Part shown: piece after piece, positions 10,298 to 20,031 of the stretch
Layout: every line of letters starts with the position of its first letter
How positions within the stretch are numbered: the stretch's first letter is position 1
Source: Tranzscheliella williamsii
Lineage: Eukaryota > Basidiomycota > Ustilaginomycetes > Ustilaginales > Ustilaginaceae
NCBI GenBank assembly: GCA_023212725.1
Contig: JALBYF010000011.1
Span: 186,001-250,000 of the forward strand
Length of the DNA: 64,000 nt
Direction: 5' to 3'
Translations under genes and position numbers: made by a program
The notes under the pieces: model-generated
The model's database searches: none
Told to the model about the DNA's origin: nothing
Seen by the model: the letters and a program-made list of their open reading frames with translations, nothing else

Positions 10298-13200
10298 TTA
10301 ACCGCCCCACTCGAAGCATTCGCTGACGACGTTGACGGCGCCGCGCAGGTCGCCCTTCCTGACCTTGGCCGGGTCGATCTGCTTGCTGACGATGCTGCGC
10401 AAGACAATGTCCAGCGACCTGGGACCGCACCCGGCGACCAGCGTCCTGCCACGGCTCATCGCGACCTCGGCGGCGATGATCCTGTCCAGCTTGGGGTAAC
10501 CCGGCTTGGCCAACTCGGCGACAACGCGCAGGTCGATGTCCTCCGCGGCATCCAGGTCAATCGGCGCCTCTCCCAGCGGCGAGGCCGGCGATGGCTCCTG
10601 GGGCACCTGCGTGTCGAGTAGATTGAGGGTCGACGACGGAGCAGGCCCGAAGCCGTGGCCCGAGGAAGGGCGGTAGGGATGCGAGCGCGGCCCACGCTCC
10701 AAGTCGCGCTCAGAGCTGCCTTCAAAGGGAGTTGACAAGCCAGAAGGCTGGCCGTAGGCTGGCGTGCTGCGGCCAGATCCACCACCATGGGGTGCCAACC
10801 GATGGCTCCGCGGTGTGCCGGGTACGCCTGGTGTGCCGGGTACACCTGGCGTGCCTGGTCGCGAATTGTCTGGCGAGATGTAGTCGCCGATAGGACTGAA
10901 CGAGGTGCCAGATGCGCTGTAAGGAACCGTGAGGCCAGCTGAATGCGGCGGCCGGCCTGAAACGTTGCTGCCCGCCCTGGCCCTTGTCGGCATGGGGTCG
11001 CGAGGACGCCTGTATGGCTCGTCCGGTGCGCGGCGGCCTAAAGATTGCCCCCCTTCACCCAGATCGAATTCGCTTCCCTCGTAATTGGCCTGTGGACGCG
11101 AGAAGCCCGGATTCCACGATGCCTCTGCCAAATGTGGGCCCGCAGAGGGTCGCTGCTGTGGTGGGGGACTCTCGATGCGATCCTCGTACATCGCTCTCTG
11201 CGCTTCCAGCGTCGTGTTGTCATTGTTTGCCTCTGCTGTAACGGCCTGACCGCTTCGGCCGCCCTTCTTCTTTAGTGTCCTGCGCCTAGTGTTAGCGCGG
11301 CGCAGCTTGCCTTCGGACCTGAGTCGCTCGTTCATTTCTTCCTCCATGGCTGTCGGTGCACTCTGATCTTCACCGTCAAAGTGAGTCAAGTCATAGGCAG
11401 TAATGTCGTACTCCTCCTGCTCGGGGCCTTCGGTGAATCTGGCGGAGAGTGCATTGGGGTTGTCGCTGCTCTGCTCCCCAAACCAGCTGTTCCTGCTGCC
11501 AAAACCAGCCGCCGCCAAGGGCGCTGAGGGCGGGCCGTATCGGCCGTCCTGAGGCGTATGCTGTCGTCTAGCATTAGCAGCGATGGCAGAACGGTGGTTG
11601 AAGTGCGTGACGTATAAGTCCACTTGCAGCTGTTCTGGAGACACCATCTCGACACATCGTCGAAGCGCCGAAGCAATCCACTGAAGGTGGGAGAACTCGC
11701 GCATGATCCAAACGAATCTGACCCGCTGAGTCAGGAAGTTCTTGCCACCCTTGCCGCTCTTTCCGAGTCTCTGAGCGCCGACGATGCAGGCGCAGAGATT
11801 TTCCAGGACAGACATGCCGAAGCTGACGCCAGATCCGCCGCATACGATCACAACCGTCGAGTGGATGCCCCAATGTGTCCTTTGCGATGAGCCGTAGGGC
11901 CCATCAACCACGGCTCTGATATGGACGCCGGTGGTGTTCTTACCGAGAATCGGAACCCTGGATGTCCCTGGTACACCATACATGCTCGTATCGTGCTGAG
12001 CGTCGGCAGCGGCTTCGATTTGCAGCTGACGCTTATTCGCCACAAAATTCCAGAGTTGTTTCGTGAACCCTTTTCTGCATCGGACGAGTAGCACCATTGT
12101 CCGCTCCTCTCCCTTGACCTTTGGCGACTGAGCGAGGCCCTTTTCCTCGTCAACATCAACAAATTCGGTTGAGACGGGGAACTCAGCATCGTGGGCAGAG
12201 GCGATCGTGAAAGGGTGGGACTCCCAGAAACGAACGCTGGGAATATTGAGATACACCCATTGTCCAGGCCGCCAGGACATCTTGTTTGGGGTGCGTAATG
12301 TCAGGCGCAGCGTCTTGCCTGGCAAAAGCTGTACGAAGGCGAAGCCAGGTCGGATCACAGCAGCTACATCTGCCGGCATTGCTGGACGAGGTCGCGACAC
12401 GCGAGGATTGCTACCGTCGAAAGTGCTAACAATGGTGGAGGGTCCTCCCGACAACATCGAAAGATGGCTGATCGAGCGGCCAGAGGGTTGTAGTTGCGAC
12501 GGCGTAGGACGATGCGAGCGCGGGGCGTGCTCTGTCGTATCCGCAGGGTCTTCGAGCAGATACCTTTGCCCTTGGTCGGCGTACGGTGACGGCAACGGCG
12601 GCTGAGGCTCTGGCAATGGAGGAGGTGGATAGATGTCTGCTTGCGACCTCCTTGAAGGCACGTAGTCCTGGATCAGTTCGTCGATGGCGTCATACCGCGC
12701 ACTGATACGTGTAGCCCTTCGATCGACTCCGTCATTGGGATTGGTACGATGAATAGGGAACTCTTGAGCAGTCAACGGATGGTCAATTCCGTCGAAATCA
12801 GCAGCATGCTCCTCGCTTGACGGTGGATTGGACTGTTTGCGGCCTTGAAAGCCGTTGTGGGAATCAACGAGCGTTTGCTCGTACTCCGAGCTCATGCTGG
12901 ACTGGTGGGGATACTTGTGTGAGGAGACGGAGCTAGCGACGGTACCATGTCCTCTTGTCGAATGGGACATGTGAGCAGCATACGGTGGATAAGGTTTGTG
13001 AGGCGTTGGATCCTCGTAGGGATGCGGATGAACCCGTAATGGAGCCGGCGGCGGTGGCTTTGGCGCCAAAGCAAACTGTGGCTTCCGGCCAGCAAACCCA
13101 AGACCGTTGATCCAGGCCACTTTGAGAGCTCGAGAGAGCCGTTCAGCAGCCCACCAGGCCAGAGGGATGTACATCCATTGAGCGAGTGGCGGATGATGGA

Positions 13201-14326
13201 ACATTGCTGTGATCATGAAGCCTGCTACAGTGATGACGTGGGCAACGTAGAACCACTCGTAATATCGGTTCCGGATCGGCCCTATAGAAAAAATCATCAT
13301 AGCTGTCAAAAAGCCGTAGGATACCCATCCCCATCGAAACTTGACCCACATGAAGACGAAGCTCCATACAGGCTCTCCGAGACGGGTGTCCTTGTTAAGC
13401 TGGATACACCAGGTGATCAGATGAGCAGTGCCAAAGAGCCAAATGATCCTTCCACCCCATTTGTGCAAAAAGGAAAGCCGATCGAACGCATATCCTCCAA
13501 AGATGGGCGTGGAAAGAAGAGCGAACGGCACTTGCTTGAGAGCCATAATGAGGATGATAGGTACGAGCGCCATGGTGATGTCTCCGGTCCGGTTACCCGT
13601 TGTCCACCACGTGCGATAAGGTAGAGTGCGGGAGGGTGGGTAGGTAGTGACGGCCGGGTAAGAGCCTTGGCCCCATTGCACTGGCATTCGTTTGTGAAGC
13701 GTTTGCAGGGCACGCCTGGTAAGACCTACATTATCGATGGGCTTTGGTGGCCAACTTTGTGAGAAATCAAAGACACTGACATTGGGGCCAATAAAGTCGG
13801 CGCCAACTAGCGTCAACACTATTGGCACAGCCAAGAGGAAGAAGAGCAAGACAAGGCGGCCAAAGCTAGGAAAGGTTACAATCTTGCGGGGTGCGAGGGG
13901 CGCATGGGAGCGACTGAACCCTCGCTCGTCTTTAATGATTGGCTGGCCGTGAATATCGACACGCTTTCCCGCTTTATAGACACGGTTCTTGGTCGCCCAT
14001 CTCTTCCACTTGGCGCCGATATAGCTCTTGTCGCCGACGGCAAGCATGTGAAATAGGCCCAACACGAGGCATACGGCAATGGTGACGAACCAGAGCACAT
14101 ACACATAGCGGTAGGATGGAGGTGGTAGCATATGTGCAGGGAAATAGCTCTGCAAATACTGGTATCTGATCGAACAGGAGCCAGTGCAGCCTGTTTCGGA
14201 GCGTGACACTAAGCTGACGCCTGGCGAGTAGGCGACACCGGACGACATACTGAAAAGGCCAACGATGGCGTTTACTGGCGTGCCGGTCGGTTGCCAGAGC
14301 GAAAGAGCAGACGAGTCAATGGCCAC
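10298..14326 (-). CDS. Large ferric-reductase-like flavocytochrome (FRE/NOX superfamily)
   Basis: A 1342-aa membrane oxidoreductase. Several membrane spans lead into the ferric-reductase core, which has two bis-histidine heme pairs with the usual 14-residue spacing (H288/H302 and H363/H377). The FAD-binding motif HPFTIAS, the FAD/NAD-side motif VDGPYGSS and the NAD(P)-binding VVIVCGGSGVSFGMSVLENL follow. The chain ends with the family's FEW-type terminus (CFEWGG). Such enzymes pass electrons from NADPH across a membrane to extracellular or vacuolar Fe(III)/Cu(II). The protein is about twice the usual FRE length. Two disordered insertions account for this, one between the membrane core and the FAD domain (about residues 410-640) and one inside the NAD domain (about 930-1240). 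The second includes collagen-like PGTPGVP repeats. Substrate is not inferable. I saw no GATAA-type iron regulator sites in the first 600 bp upstream. Confidence 0.88.
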   Translation of the reverse strand: MAIDSSALSLWQPTGTPVNAIVGLFSMSSGVAYSPGVSLVSRSETGCTGSCSIRYQYLQSYFPAHMLPPPSYRYVYVLWFVTIAVCLVLGLFHMLAVGDKSYIGAKWKRWATKNRVYKAGKRVDIHGQPIIKDERGFSRSHAPLAPRKIVTFPSFGRLVLLFFLLAVPIVLTLVGADFIGPNVSVFDFSQSWPPKPIDNVGLTRRALQTLHKRMPVQWGQGSYPAVTTYPPSRTLPYRTWWTTGNRTGDITMALVPIILIMALKQVPFALLSTPIFGGYAFDRLSFLHKWGGRIIWLFGTAHLITWCIQLNKDTRLGEPVWSFVFMWVKFRWGWVSYGFLTAMMIFSIGPIRNRYYEWFYVAHVITVAGFMITAMFHHPPLAQWMYIPLAWWAAERLSRALKVAWINGLGFAGRKPQFALAPKPPPPAPLRVHPHPYEDPTPHKPYPPYAAHMSHSTRGHGTVASSVSSHKYPHQSSMSSEYEQTLVDSHNGFQGRKQSNPPSSEEHAADFDGIDHPLTAQEFPIHRTNPNDGVDRRATRISARYDAIDELIQDYVPSRRSQADIYPPPPLPEPQPPLPSPYADQGQRYLLEDPADTTEHAPRSHRPTPSQLQPSGRSISHLSMLSGGPSTIVSTFDGSNPRVSRPRPAMPADVAAVIRPGFAFVQLLPGKTLRLTLRTPNKMSWRPGQWVYLNIPSVRFWESHPFTIASAHDAEFPVSTEFVDVDEEKGLAQSPKVKGEERTMVLLVRCRKGFTKQLWNFVANKRQLQIEAAADAQHDTSMYGVPGTSRVPILGKNTTGVHIRAVVDGPYGSSQRTHWGIHSTVVIVCGGSGVSFGMSVLENLCACIVGAQRLGKSGKGGKNFLTQRVRFVWIMREFSHLQWIASALRRCVEMVSPEQLQVDLYVTHFNHRSAIAANARRQHTPQDGRYGPPSAPLAAAGFGSRNSWFGEQSSDNPNALSARFTEGPEQEEYDITAYDLTHFDGEDQSAPTAMEEEMNERLRSEGKLRRANTRRRTLKKKGGRSGQAVTAEANNDNTTLEAQRAMYEDRIESPPPQQRPSAGPHLAEASWNPGFSRPQANYEGSEFDLGEGGQSLGRRAPDEPYRRPRDPMPTRARAGSNVSGRPPHSAGLTVPYSASGTSFSPIGDYISPDNSRPGTPGVPGTPGVPGTPRSHRLAPHGGGSGRSTPAYGQPSGLSTPFEGSSERDLERGPRSHPYRPSSGHGFGPAPSSTLNLLDTQVPQEPSPASPLGEAPIDLDAAEDIDLRVVAELAKPGYPKLDRIIAAEVAMSRGRTLVAGCGPRSLDIVLRSIVSKQIDPAKVRKGDLRGAVNVVSECFEWGG

Positions 14327-15266
14327 TGCCGAACTAGCCTCCTGCGCCTCGGTGCTTCCACTTCAGGGCATGCCGGAGAAGGGAGGAAAGGATTGGGCCG
14401 ATGGTGACGCTGGGGATTACGGAATGTATTGAAGATGGGCGCCTAGAAGACGTTCTGATTTGGCGAACGCCAGTGCGATAGAAGTTCGATGAGGGAAGAG
14501 AGGGCGGAGTCAGGTGTTACTGTGTCGCACCTTGCTCGACGACCGGGTCGCTCGTAAAGGGGCGCGAAAGGCGGGTGGCGATGGCACGGCTGGCAGGGAT
14601 GAGGTTAGTGTGTGTGGTGGCGCGACGCAGAGAATGTGTGCCGGTACGAAGCTGTGCTGTTGTGTTGGTAGTCACACTGTGACTGCGCCAGTCATAGCCT
14701 TGGCTGCCTTCAAATGTGACGACTCAGGAACATAACTGTGACTGTGACTGCCTGCGGTTGGCTGCGGTTTCGCCGAAAGGATGCTTGGCAGGAGAGACAG
14801 GCAGACGGCGGCAGAGCCGGACGATAGAAAGAAGCAATTCAAAGATGAGCCGGCTTCGATCCGAGAGATGCAAGAGTCATGAGGTCGAAAGGCATGAGTG
14901 GTCGCCTCCTTCCTCCTCGACCTGCAGGCCAAGTCGCAGTGTGAGTGACTGTTGGCCAAACTACGCCGAGCCCTAAGCCAAGGAATCCCCGATTGGTGCT
15001 AAAAATCTAGCGGCTGTGTTGAATTCGAAACCCAAATCCCCTTCCCCTTCCATCACCGGGATTGACACTATTCACATTTCAAGCTGCCTCGGACGGAATA
15101 CGCGGTAAATGCGCGAAAAGCTTGGGGCCAGGCAACGAACTGCATCGGTCATTTGTAGCACCACAGCCCGGGTCTGAACGCTCTTTTGACCTAAAACTCA
15201 CCGCAGAGATACCAGCTGCAAGGCAAAGCAAGCGGATACTAGCGCCCTACTTTAGGCAGCCCGACG
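14327..15266. other. Promoter region of the ferric-reductase-like gene
   Basis: About 0.9 kb with no supported gene. It contains repeated TGTGACTG elements between about 14677 and 14751, 350-430 bp upstream of the reductase start. The elements look like a small direct-repeat cluster of unknown meaning. Confidence 0.45.
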
Positions 15267-15283
15267 TCATTGTTTAAGTACCA

Positions 15284-15694
15284 ACCCGTTCTCCCTCTCA
15301 GGCCCAGTATGTGTTAGGTTTAGTTTCCGTACTCGAAGCCCAGCTCTGAACAAAGTTAGTTTGCTCTGTTGTGCCGCAGCCCTCTGTTGCAAAGAGTCAG
15401 TGGTGTTGAGATGAGCTATGGTGGAGATGAGGTGCCCCGGCCGTCGTGCGGCCGAGGCACTACGCAATGCTGCAAATGCCGCTGGTCGACAACTGCTGGC
15501 GGAGCCACTCACCTGGGTGATGGAGCAGGACCCGTAGCTGCGAGAGGGCGGCGGCCGGTATGATGGAAACGGCAGTTCAGGAGGTGGCGGCCCAGCTTGG
15601 GTGGAAGCTCGGTGCCGATCTCCAGATCGGTATTGGCGATGCACTCGATTAGATCGGGCCACCCACCTTCATCTCGGGCGTTGGCCGTCAACAT
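15284..15694 (-). CDS. Doubtful two-exon hypothetical locus
   Basis: I do not recognise a product. The minus strand has an ATG at 15694 and another in a second frame at 15662. A perfect donor (CAG|GTGAGT, about 15513-15521) follows, then a good branch point and acceptor (CCACTGACTCTTTGCAACAG, ending about 15392). Using the ATG at 15662, both exons stay open and end at a TGA near 15275, giving roughly 90 residues rich in Pro, Ser and Arg. Using 15694, the product stops soon after the junction. A TATATATA element lies 38 bp upstream of the first ATG. The splice signals suggest a transcribed locus, but coding potential is weak and a non-coding RNA is equally possible. The span given is approximate. 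Confidence 0.2.
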
Positions 15695-15731
15695 CCGTTT
15701 CCTTCATACTATGAGCGCTGAGCTCCGCGGC

Positions 15732-15739
15732 TATATATA
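15732..15739. promoter_or_regulatory. TATATATA element
   Basis: A perfect alternating TATATATA readable on either strand. It may serve the doubtful minus-strand locus at 15.3-15.7 kb. Confidence 0.35.
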
Positions 15740-16308
15740 GAGACTCGTCTCACGATCGTTCCTATGTAGATACAGCACAAGCGAACAACACACAGTCTCT
15801 ACGTAACGATAGCGTTAGTTATCGCGATATAGCAGCAGGCGTGATCGGGGCGCGAAATGTAGCAAGTGGCTCCAGCTTCACATGTGTCATTGATCTTGGT
15901 GCATGAGCGGCAAGGCCCAGCAGCGTCGGTAAATGCTGCGGGGTAGGAAGGATAATGCACCTGCTCCTGTGTATAACTTCCATTGATTCACCAAGCTCGT
16001 TTCCCCAATAAGGCATGCTCTTTCAGCATCGACATCATGAGATTCCGAGAGCATGTGTGTGCGGAAACCAGAATGAGACTGGCCTCCGTCTTTGGTGCCA
16101 TTCTCAGAACATCCCCAACCCGTGGCCATTTCTCAAGATCACGTCCCGCCTGATTTCTGTTTGCAGCCCCGAGACCATTCACTTCGCTCACACAGCGAAA
16201 GGAAACATCCGCCTCCAGGGCAGGTATTGCATACGACAGAATGAGATCAGACGAGAGCGACAGTTAGCCACTTCGAGCGAAAACTGGGAAGAATCGATAT
16301 GGCGTTGC
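15740..16308. other. Intergenic region 3' of the small secreted protein gene
   Basis: About 570 bp with no recognised gene, repeat or RNA. Confidence 0.5.
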
Positions 16309-16865
16309 TTAGACGCTGGGACCCGCTCCTTTACCGGGGAACCCCTGACGTAACTGGTCCATCCGGGCCAAGCGCGCTTGCCTGGCCCGAAGAGCCCCCA
16401 GCTCCGTACTGAGATGATCCATGTACCAATCGTTGAACACTTTGCCCTTCACTTTTTGATTCGTTCCTGTATGAATCGGAACAAGATGGTATGGGACGTT
16501 GATCAGCTGTTCTGCAAAGATGCCACCTAGCGTTCAGCTACTCACGAGTCAGCTCCGTCATCTTTTCATCCCAGAACCGCTGAACAGTCGCCTGTTCGGG
16601 AGCAGGAATGGACACTGTCGGATAGCAAAGAAGCGATACGATGAGCAAGTACTTTATCAGCGGCCGCGAAAAAGGCGGCTTCGACCTTGACGCGTGGAAA
16701 CTCACATTTACCTGCCCCTTTTTGCAGTAGTGCGTGAAGGTTGTTGACAGCCTCAGCAGGGTTTTGACCCGTCTTCCAGATTGTCACGCTCTCTTTCAGA
16801 AGTTCTGATTGAGCAAACACGCCAAGAACAGCCAGAGCCGTCACTAGAACGAGGCGAAACAACAT
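16309..16865 (-). CDS. Small secreted protein, three exons, candidate effector
   Basis: Reconstructed from exons 16712-16865, 16546-16614 and 16309-16466. The introns are 97 and 79 bp, with donors GTAAAT and GTGAGT and acceptors GACAG and TACAG. The product is 126 aa. It begins with a clear signal peptide (MLFRLVLVTALAVLGVFAQ) and continues as an Ala/Leu/Arg-rich, probably helical chain without cysteines, ending GKGAGPSV. The frame stays open across both junctions, and exon 2 is only 69 bp, so single-frame searches show only a misleading 99-aa fragment. I recognise no domain. A consensus TATA box (TATATAAAG) lies about 95 bp upstream. Size, secretion signal and lack of a known domain fit a candidate effector or cell-surface protein; that is inference. 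The gene model itself is well supported. Confidence 0.7.
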
Positions 16866-16957
16866 GCTGAGAGGGGGAAGCTAAAACAACAGCTAGGCGT
16901 GCGGTTCGGAAGGCAGGAGGATGACCATCGAAGCCGAGGACCAACGATCCAACCACA

Positions 16958-16966
16958 CTTTATATA
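16958..16966 (-). promoter_or_regulatory. TATA box of the small secreted protein gene
   Basis: On the minus strand this reads TATATAAAG, 93-101 bp before the ATG at 16865. The position and match to consensus fit a strongly regulated promoter. Confidence 0.55.
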
Positions 16967-17182
16967 CATTGGCGGCGGTCTTGAACCAGCCGAATTCTGT
17001 GCGGGCATGTACAGCAGCCAAAGCGTTGTCATAAGCGACACGTGCCAACCAGGCTGCACCAACCCACGGACGTGGTTAATCATGGCGGTAGTTGTCGCTG
17101 CGCATCGTTGTCAGGCTTTTCTTTTATTTCAGGTTGGAGCAACAGCGCTTCCCCCGTCATGTTGCTGTTACGGCGGAGGAGT

Positions 17183-17335
17183 CGCTTGCAACGCTTGCAA
17201 CGCTTGCAACGCTTGCAACGCTTGCAACGCTTGCAACGCTTGCAACGCTTGCAACGCTTGCAACGCTTGCAACGCTTGCAACGCTTGCAACGCTTGCAAC
17301 GCTTGCAACGCTTGCAACGCTTGCAACGCTTGCAA
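17183..17335 (+). repeat. Perfect 9-bp minisatellite, 17 copies of CGCTTGCAA
   Basis: Seventeen uninterrupted copies of the 9-mer CGCTTGCAA cover 153 bp with no mismatch. Because the unit is a multiple of three, all three frames on the plus strand stay open (Asn-Ala-Cys, Leu-Gln-Arg, Ala-Thr-Leu repeats). That creates overlapping artificial reading frames. The array sits between the 5' end of the small secreted protein gene (about 320 bp upstream of its ATG) and the 3' end of the signal peptide peptidase gene. It is probably non-coding and length-variable between strains. Confidence 0.97.
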
Positions 17336-17745
17336 GTTCATGTCACTCGTTGCAACTCTCCTTTTGAGCCGTTTCTGTTCACACCTGCCAAGCGCATCTG
17401 TTCAGTACGCAGGTTTCGTCGGCCAAACAGTCGGCTCACTATCGATGCTAAGGACTGCGAAGCAGAGCTGCCCCCCTATGTAGCACATATCTTCGCCCAT
17501 ATTTCACACACTACACTGTTTACGACCTACAACACAGCCAAGCATGCGATGGTTTCGAGACAAGGCGTCTCTCACCCCTTCAGTAGCTTGCGGACAGAGC
17601 GCAGCGTAGCGGCTACATCGGCGACAGCCTAGCTGGCCTTAGTCATGCATCAACATGCGTGCGATGAAATGAACGGCGGCGCCAGCGCGTCCGTCTACGT
17701 TACCGCCACGCGTCAGACAACGTTGGATCTCATGTGGGTAGCGGC

Positions 17746-18975
17746 CTACTCGGCTTTGACCGATTTGGTAGCAGACTTGCGGGACGACCTTCGAGCCACT
17801 TTTTTGGCATTCTTCTTGTCGTTCTCGTTGTTCTTCGCCTTCTCTGCTTCTTCATCTGCTCCGTCTGTCCAGCCCCAGACTTGCTTCAGCTCGCCACGCA
17901 AAGCGGCCGTGAGGAAGAGCGCGCCAGTACAAGCTGGGCTCAGGTAGAGCAAAGCGGGCTGGGCAGCTTTGAAGAAGTGCATGACCATCATCGTCGTCCC
18001 CAAGCCCGCCACATACGCTGCCATAGTGGCCCTGAAGTAGGGTTTTGCAAACTTGGAGTAATGTTTGGTGAACTTGATCGATGGTTTGGCGTCACTTGCA
18101 ACCAACTGATCGTAGCGGAGGGCGAGGGCGACAAAGATGCCGGGAATCACAATGTCGCCTAGCCCAAGCATGGTAAATTGCAGCTTGGGGCTAGCAGCGC
18201 CATGCTTGAGCGCTAGAATCACCTGAACAATGTTCTTTGGCCATACAATCTTGATGGGTGCATCGAAATTGCGGGCGACGGATACCATGACGGGAGTAGC
18301 AAAGACCCAGAAGATATCGTAGACAAACAGTCCACCGAGCATGATCGCACCTGTTCTGAAAGAGTCCAACGACATGAGGGAGATGGCATTCAGCGAAAGC
18401 GACAAAGCTAGCAGATTGCTGATAATCCAATTCTTGGTGAGCATGTAGGCGCCAACAAGGAGCACCGATACAGCAAGCAAGCCGACGTCGACGGCAGTGA
18501 AAGAAAGTTTGAACAGCTGGCCCTCGCCTCGCTGTGTCATGTAGAGTTTGAAGCTGGGTAGCTTCTTCCATACGCTCCGACCGAAGATGCCCCGCGAGGT
18601 AGACACCAGCGCCTGCGTGAGTGCCAGACAGCCGACAATGGCAAAGTAGAAGCCGAGGAGCATGTTGACATATTCCTTGTTGAGATACTTGAAGATGAGA
18701 AATAGCCCAAACAGAACCGCCGAGCCCATGATGGGAAACCACATGGCCTCAGAAGAGGTGACCTTGTCAGAAACCGCGTTGTCATCGTCGTCTGACGAAT
18801 CCGTCTCCGAGTCGTCATCGCTGAGGGCTTTTTTGGACTTTTTCTTGGCAGCCTTGATGAGGTCGCGCGTAGTCTTGGGCGTCGTCAGCGAAGAAAAGGA
18901 GCCAAAATAGATGGGCATCACAGCTGCCGTCATCAAGACGCCATATGCGAGAAAAAGATCCCGGTTATCCGACAT
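17746..18975 (-). CDS. Signal peptide peptidase (presenilin-type intramembrane aspartyl protease)
   Basis: A 409-aa multi-span ER membrane protease that cuts remnant signal peptides and some tail-anchored proteins inside the bilayer, and takes part in ER quality control. All three family signatures are present: FVYDIFWVF with catalytic D220, GLGDIVIPG with catalytic D274, and the PALLYLSP motif at 340-347. About nine hydrophobic segments are visible. An acidic Ser/Asp-rich loop (residues about 52-66) follows the first span and is longer than in human HM13. The basic C-terminal tail ends KSVKAE and lacks the KKXX retrieval signal found on the animal enzyme. No intron is present. The downstream neighbour, transcribed divergently, is the Ydj1-type Hsp40. 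Confidence 0.95.
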   Translation of the reverse strand: MSDNRDLFLAYGVLMTAAVMPIYFGSFSSLTTPKTTRDLIKAAKKKSKKALSDDDSETDSSDDDDNAVSDKVTSSEAMWFPIMGSAVLFGLFLIFKYLNKEYVNMLLGFYFAIVGCLALTQALVSTSRGIFGRSVWKKLPSFKLYMTQRGEGQLFKLSFTAVDVGLLAVSVLLVGAYMLTKNWIISNLLALSLSLNAISLMSLDSFRTGAIMLGGLFVYDIFWVFATPVMVSVARNFDAPIKIVWPKNIVQVILALKHGAASPKLQFTMLGLGDIVIPGIFVALALRYDQLVASDAKPSIKFTKHYSKFAKPYFRATMAAYVAGLGTTMMVMHFFKAAQPALLYLSPACTGALFLTAALRGELKQVWGWTDGADEEAEKAKNNENDKKNAKKVARRSSRKSATKSVKAE

Positions 18976-20031
18976 GCTGCCGATGTAGAAGGACTAGGCC
19001 GCGTACCCGTAAACCAAATGTGAGCTGTCGTGAAGGAAACTCGAAAAGCTGTCAGGGGAGCGTTTCCGATTGGTCTTGTCGCTGAGGGAGGATGCCAAGA
19101 CGGTATGAGACTTTCCAGATGTGTTCTGATTGCGACTAGCACAGGAGTCGTCCGCTTCAGGGCTCGGATAGACGAGCAGATCGTGCCGAAATGAACGACA
19201 AGGCGGTGGGGTGGGCGAAGAGGCCGCAATGACAAGGCCTGTTCGCACAAATAGAAAGGTGAGCTGGAACTTCCAAGGGTCTTTGCCTTGCAAGCCGGTT
19301 CCGAGCCAGGTCGTGGTAGATCTTACAGTCCTCCCCGACTATACCGCATCAAATCGGGCTATTTCCCGATGGATCTGGGCAAGAAGATGGAGTCCAAACC
19401 ACGATACCTAGGAGAAGTTACTAGAAAGTGAAAATGGAAGGCTGTCGAAGGATCCACATTCAATTCCCGGACATAGCTTCTAATGATCTGTTTCGAGAGG
19501 CGGCTAGAAGATTTTGTGAACCGGCAGTGAAACTTGTAATTTGCACATGGCCGGTCTTCTACGCTCAGCCATGGCAGTCATAATCGTAGTTTCCACGCCT
19601 ACCTACTCAAGTCCGGGGGCGGCCGTAGAAGATGTCGTATGGCTTGAACATAGCACGGCTATTACAAATTTTGTTGCGCAGCTACGCTTCGTGCAACAGC
19701 TTGTTCGAGTAGTGCGAGTCGGAAGATAATCTTGATACGCTTTTGTAGGTCCCTGACAGCCACAGCGGCAAGTGAGCAACTGAGCAACGTCACTGCTACT
19801 CACATCACCACCATCGGTATCACTTCTCCTATACCGTTTGCAATCACAGGCCGTGCTCGAATCCGGTTCTACATCTGCCCGTCTTGTGACAACACGAGCC
19901 CACCACCAACATACAGCTACTGCCCCAAGTTGCACCGCGCTGTATTCCGTAGCTCTGTTCACTCTGCAGTCGCCTTGTAGCCCCTTCGGAAACCCCAGAC
20001 AACAGCATAACCACAAGACCTCTTCAGCATC
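18976..20031. other. Divergent promoter region (signal peptide peptidase / Hsp40)
   Basis: About 1.06 kb with no recognised gene. A search by eye for clustered GAA/TTC heat-shock elements before the Hsp40 gene found no convincing set of three inverted repeats. Confidence 0.5.

Noticed and set aside
17183..17335. CRISPR-like array
   Set aside because: The units are contiguous 9-mers with no spacers, and the genome is eukaryotic.
16899..17632. Three overlapping plus-strand frames of 91-196 codons with Asn-Ala-Cys, Leu-Gln-Arg and Ala-Thr-Leu repeats
   Set aside because: All come from the 9-bp minisatellite, whose unit is a multiple of three, and none has non-repeat coding character.
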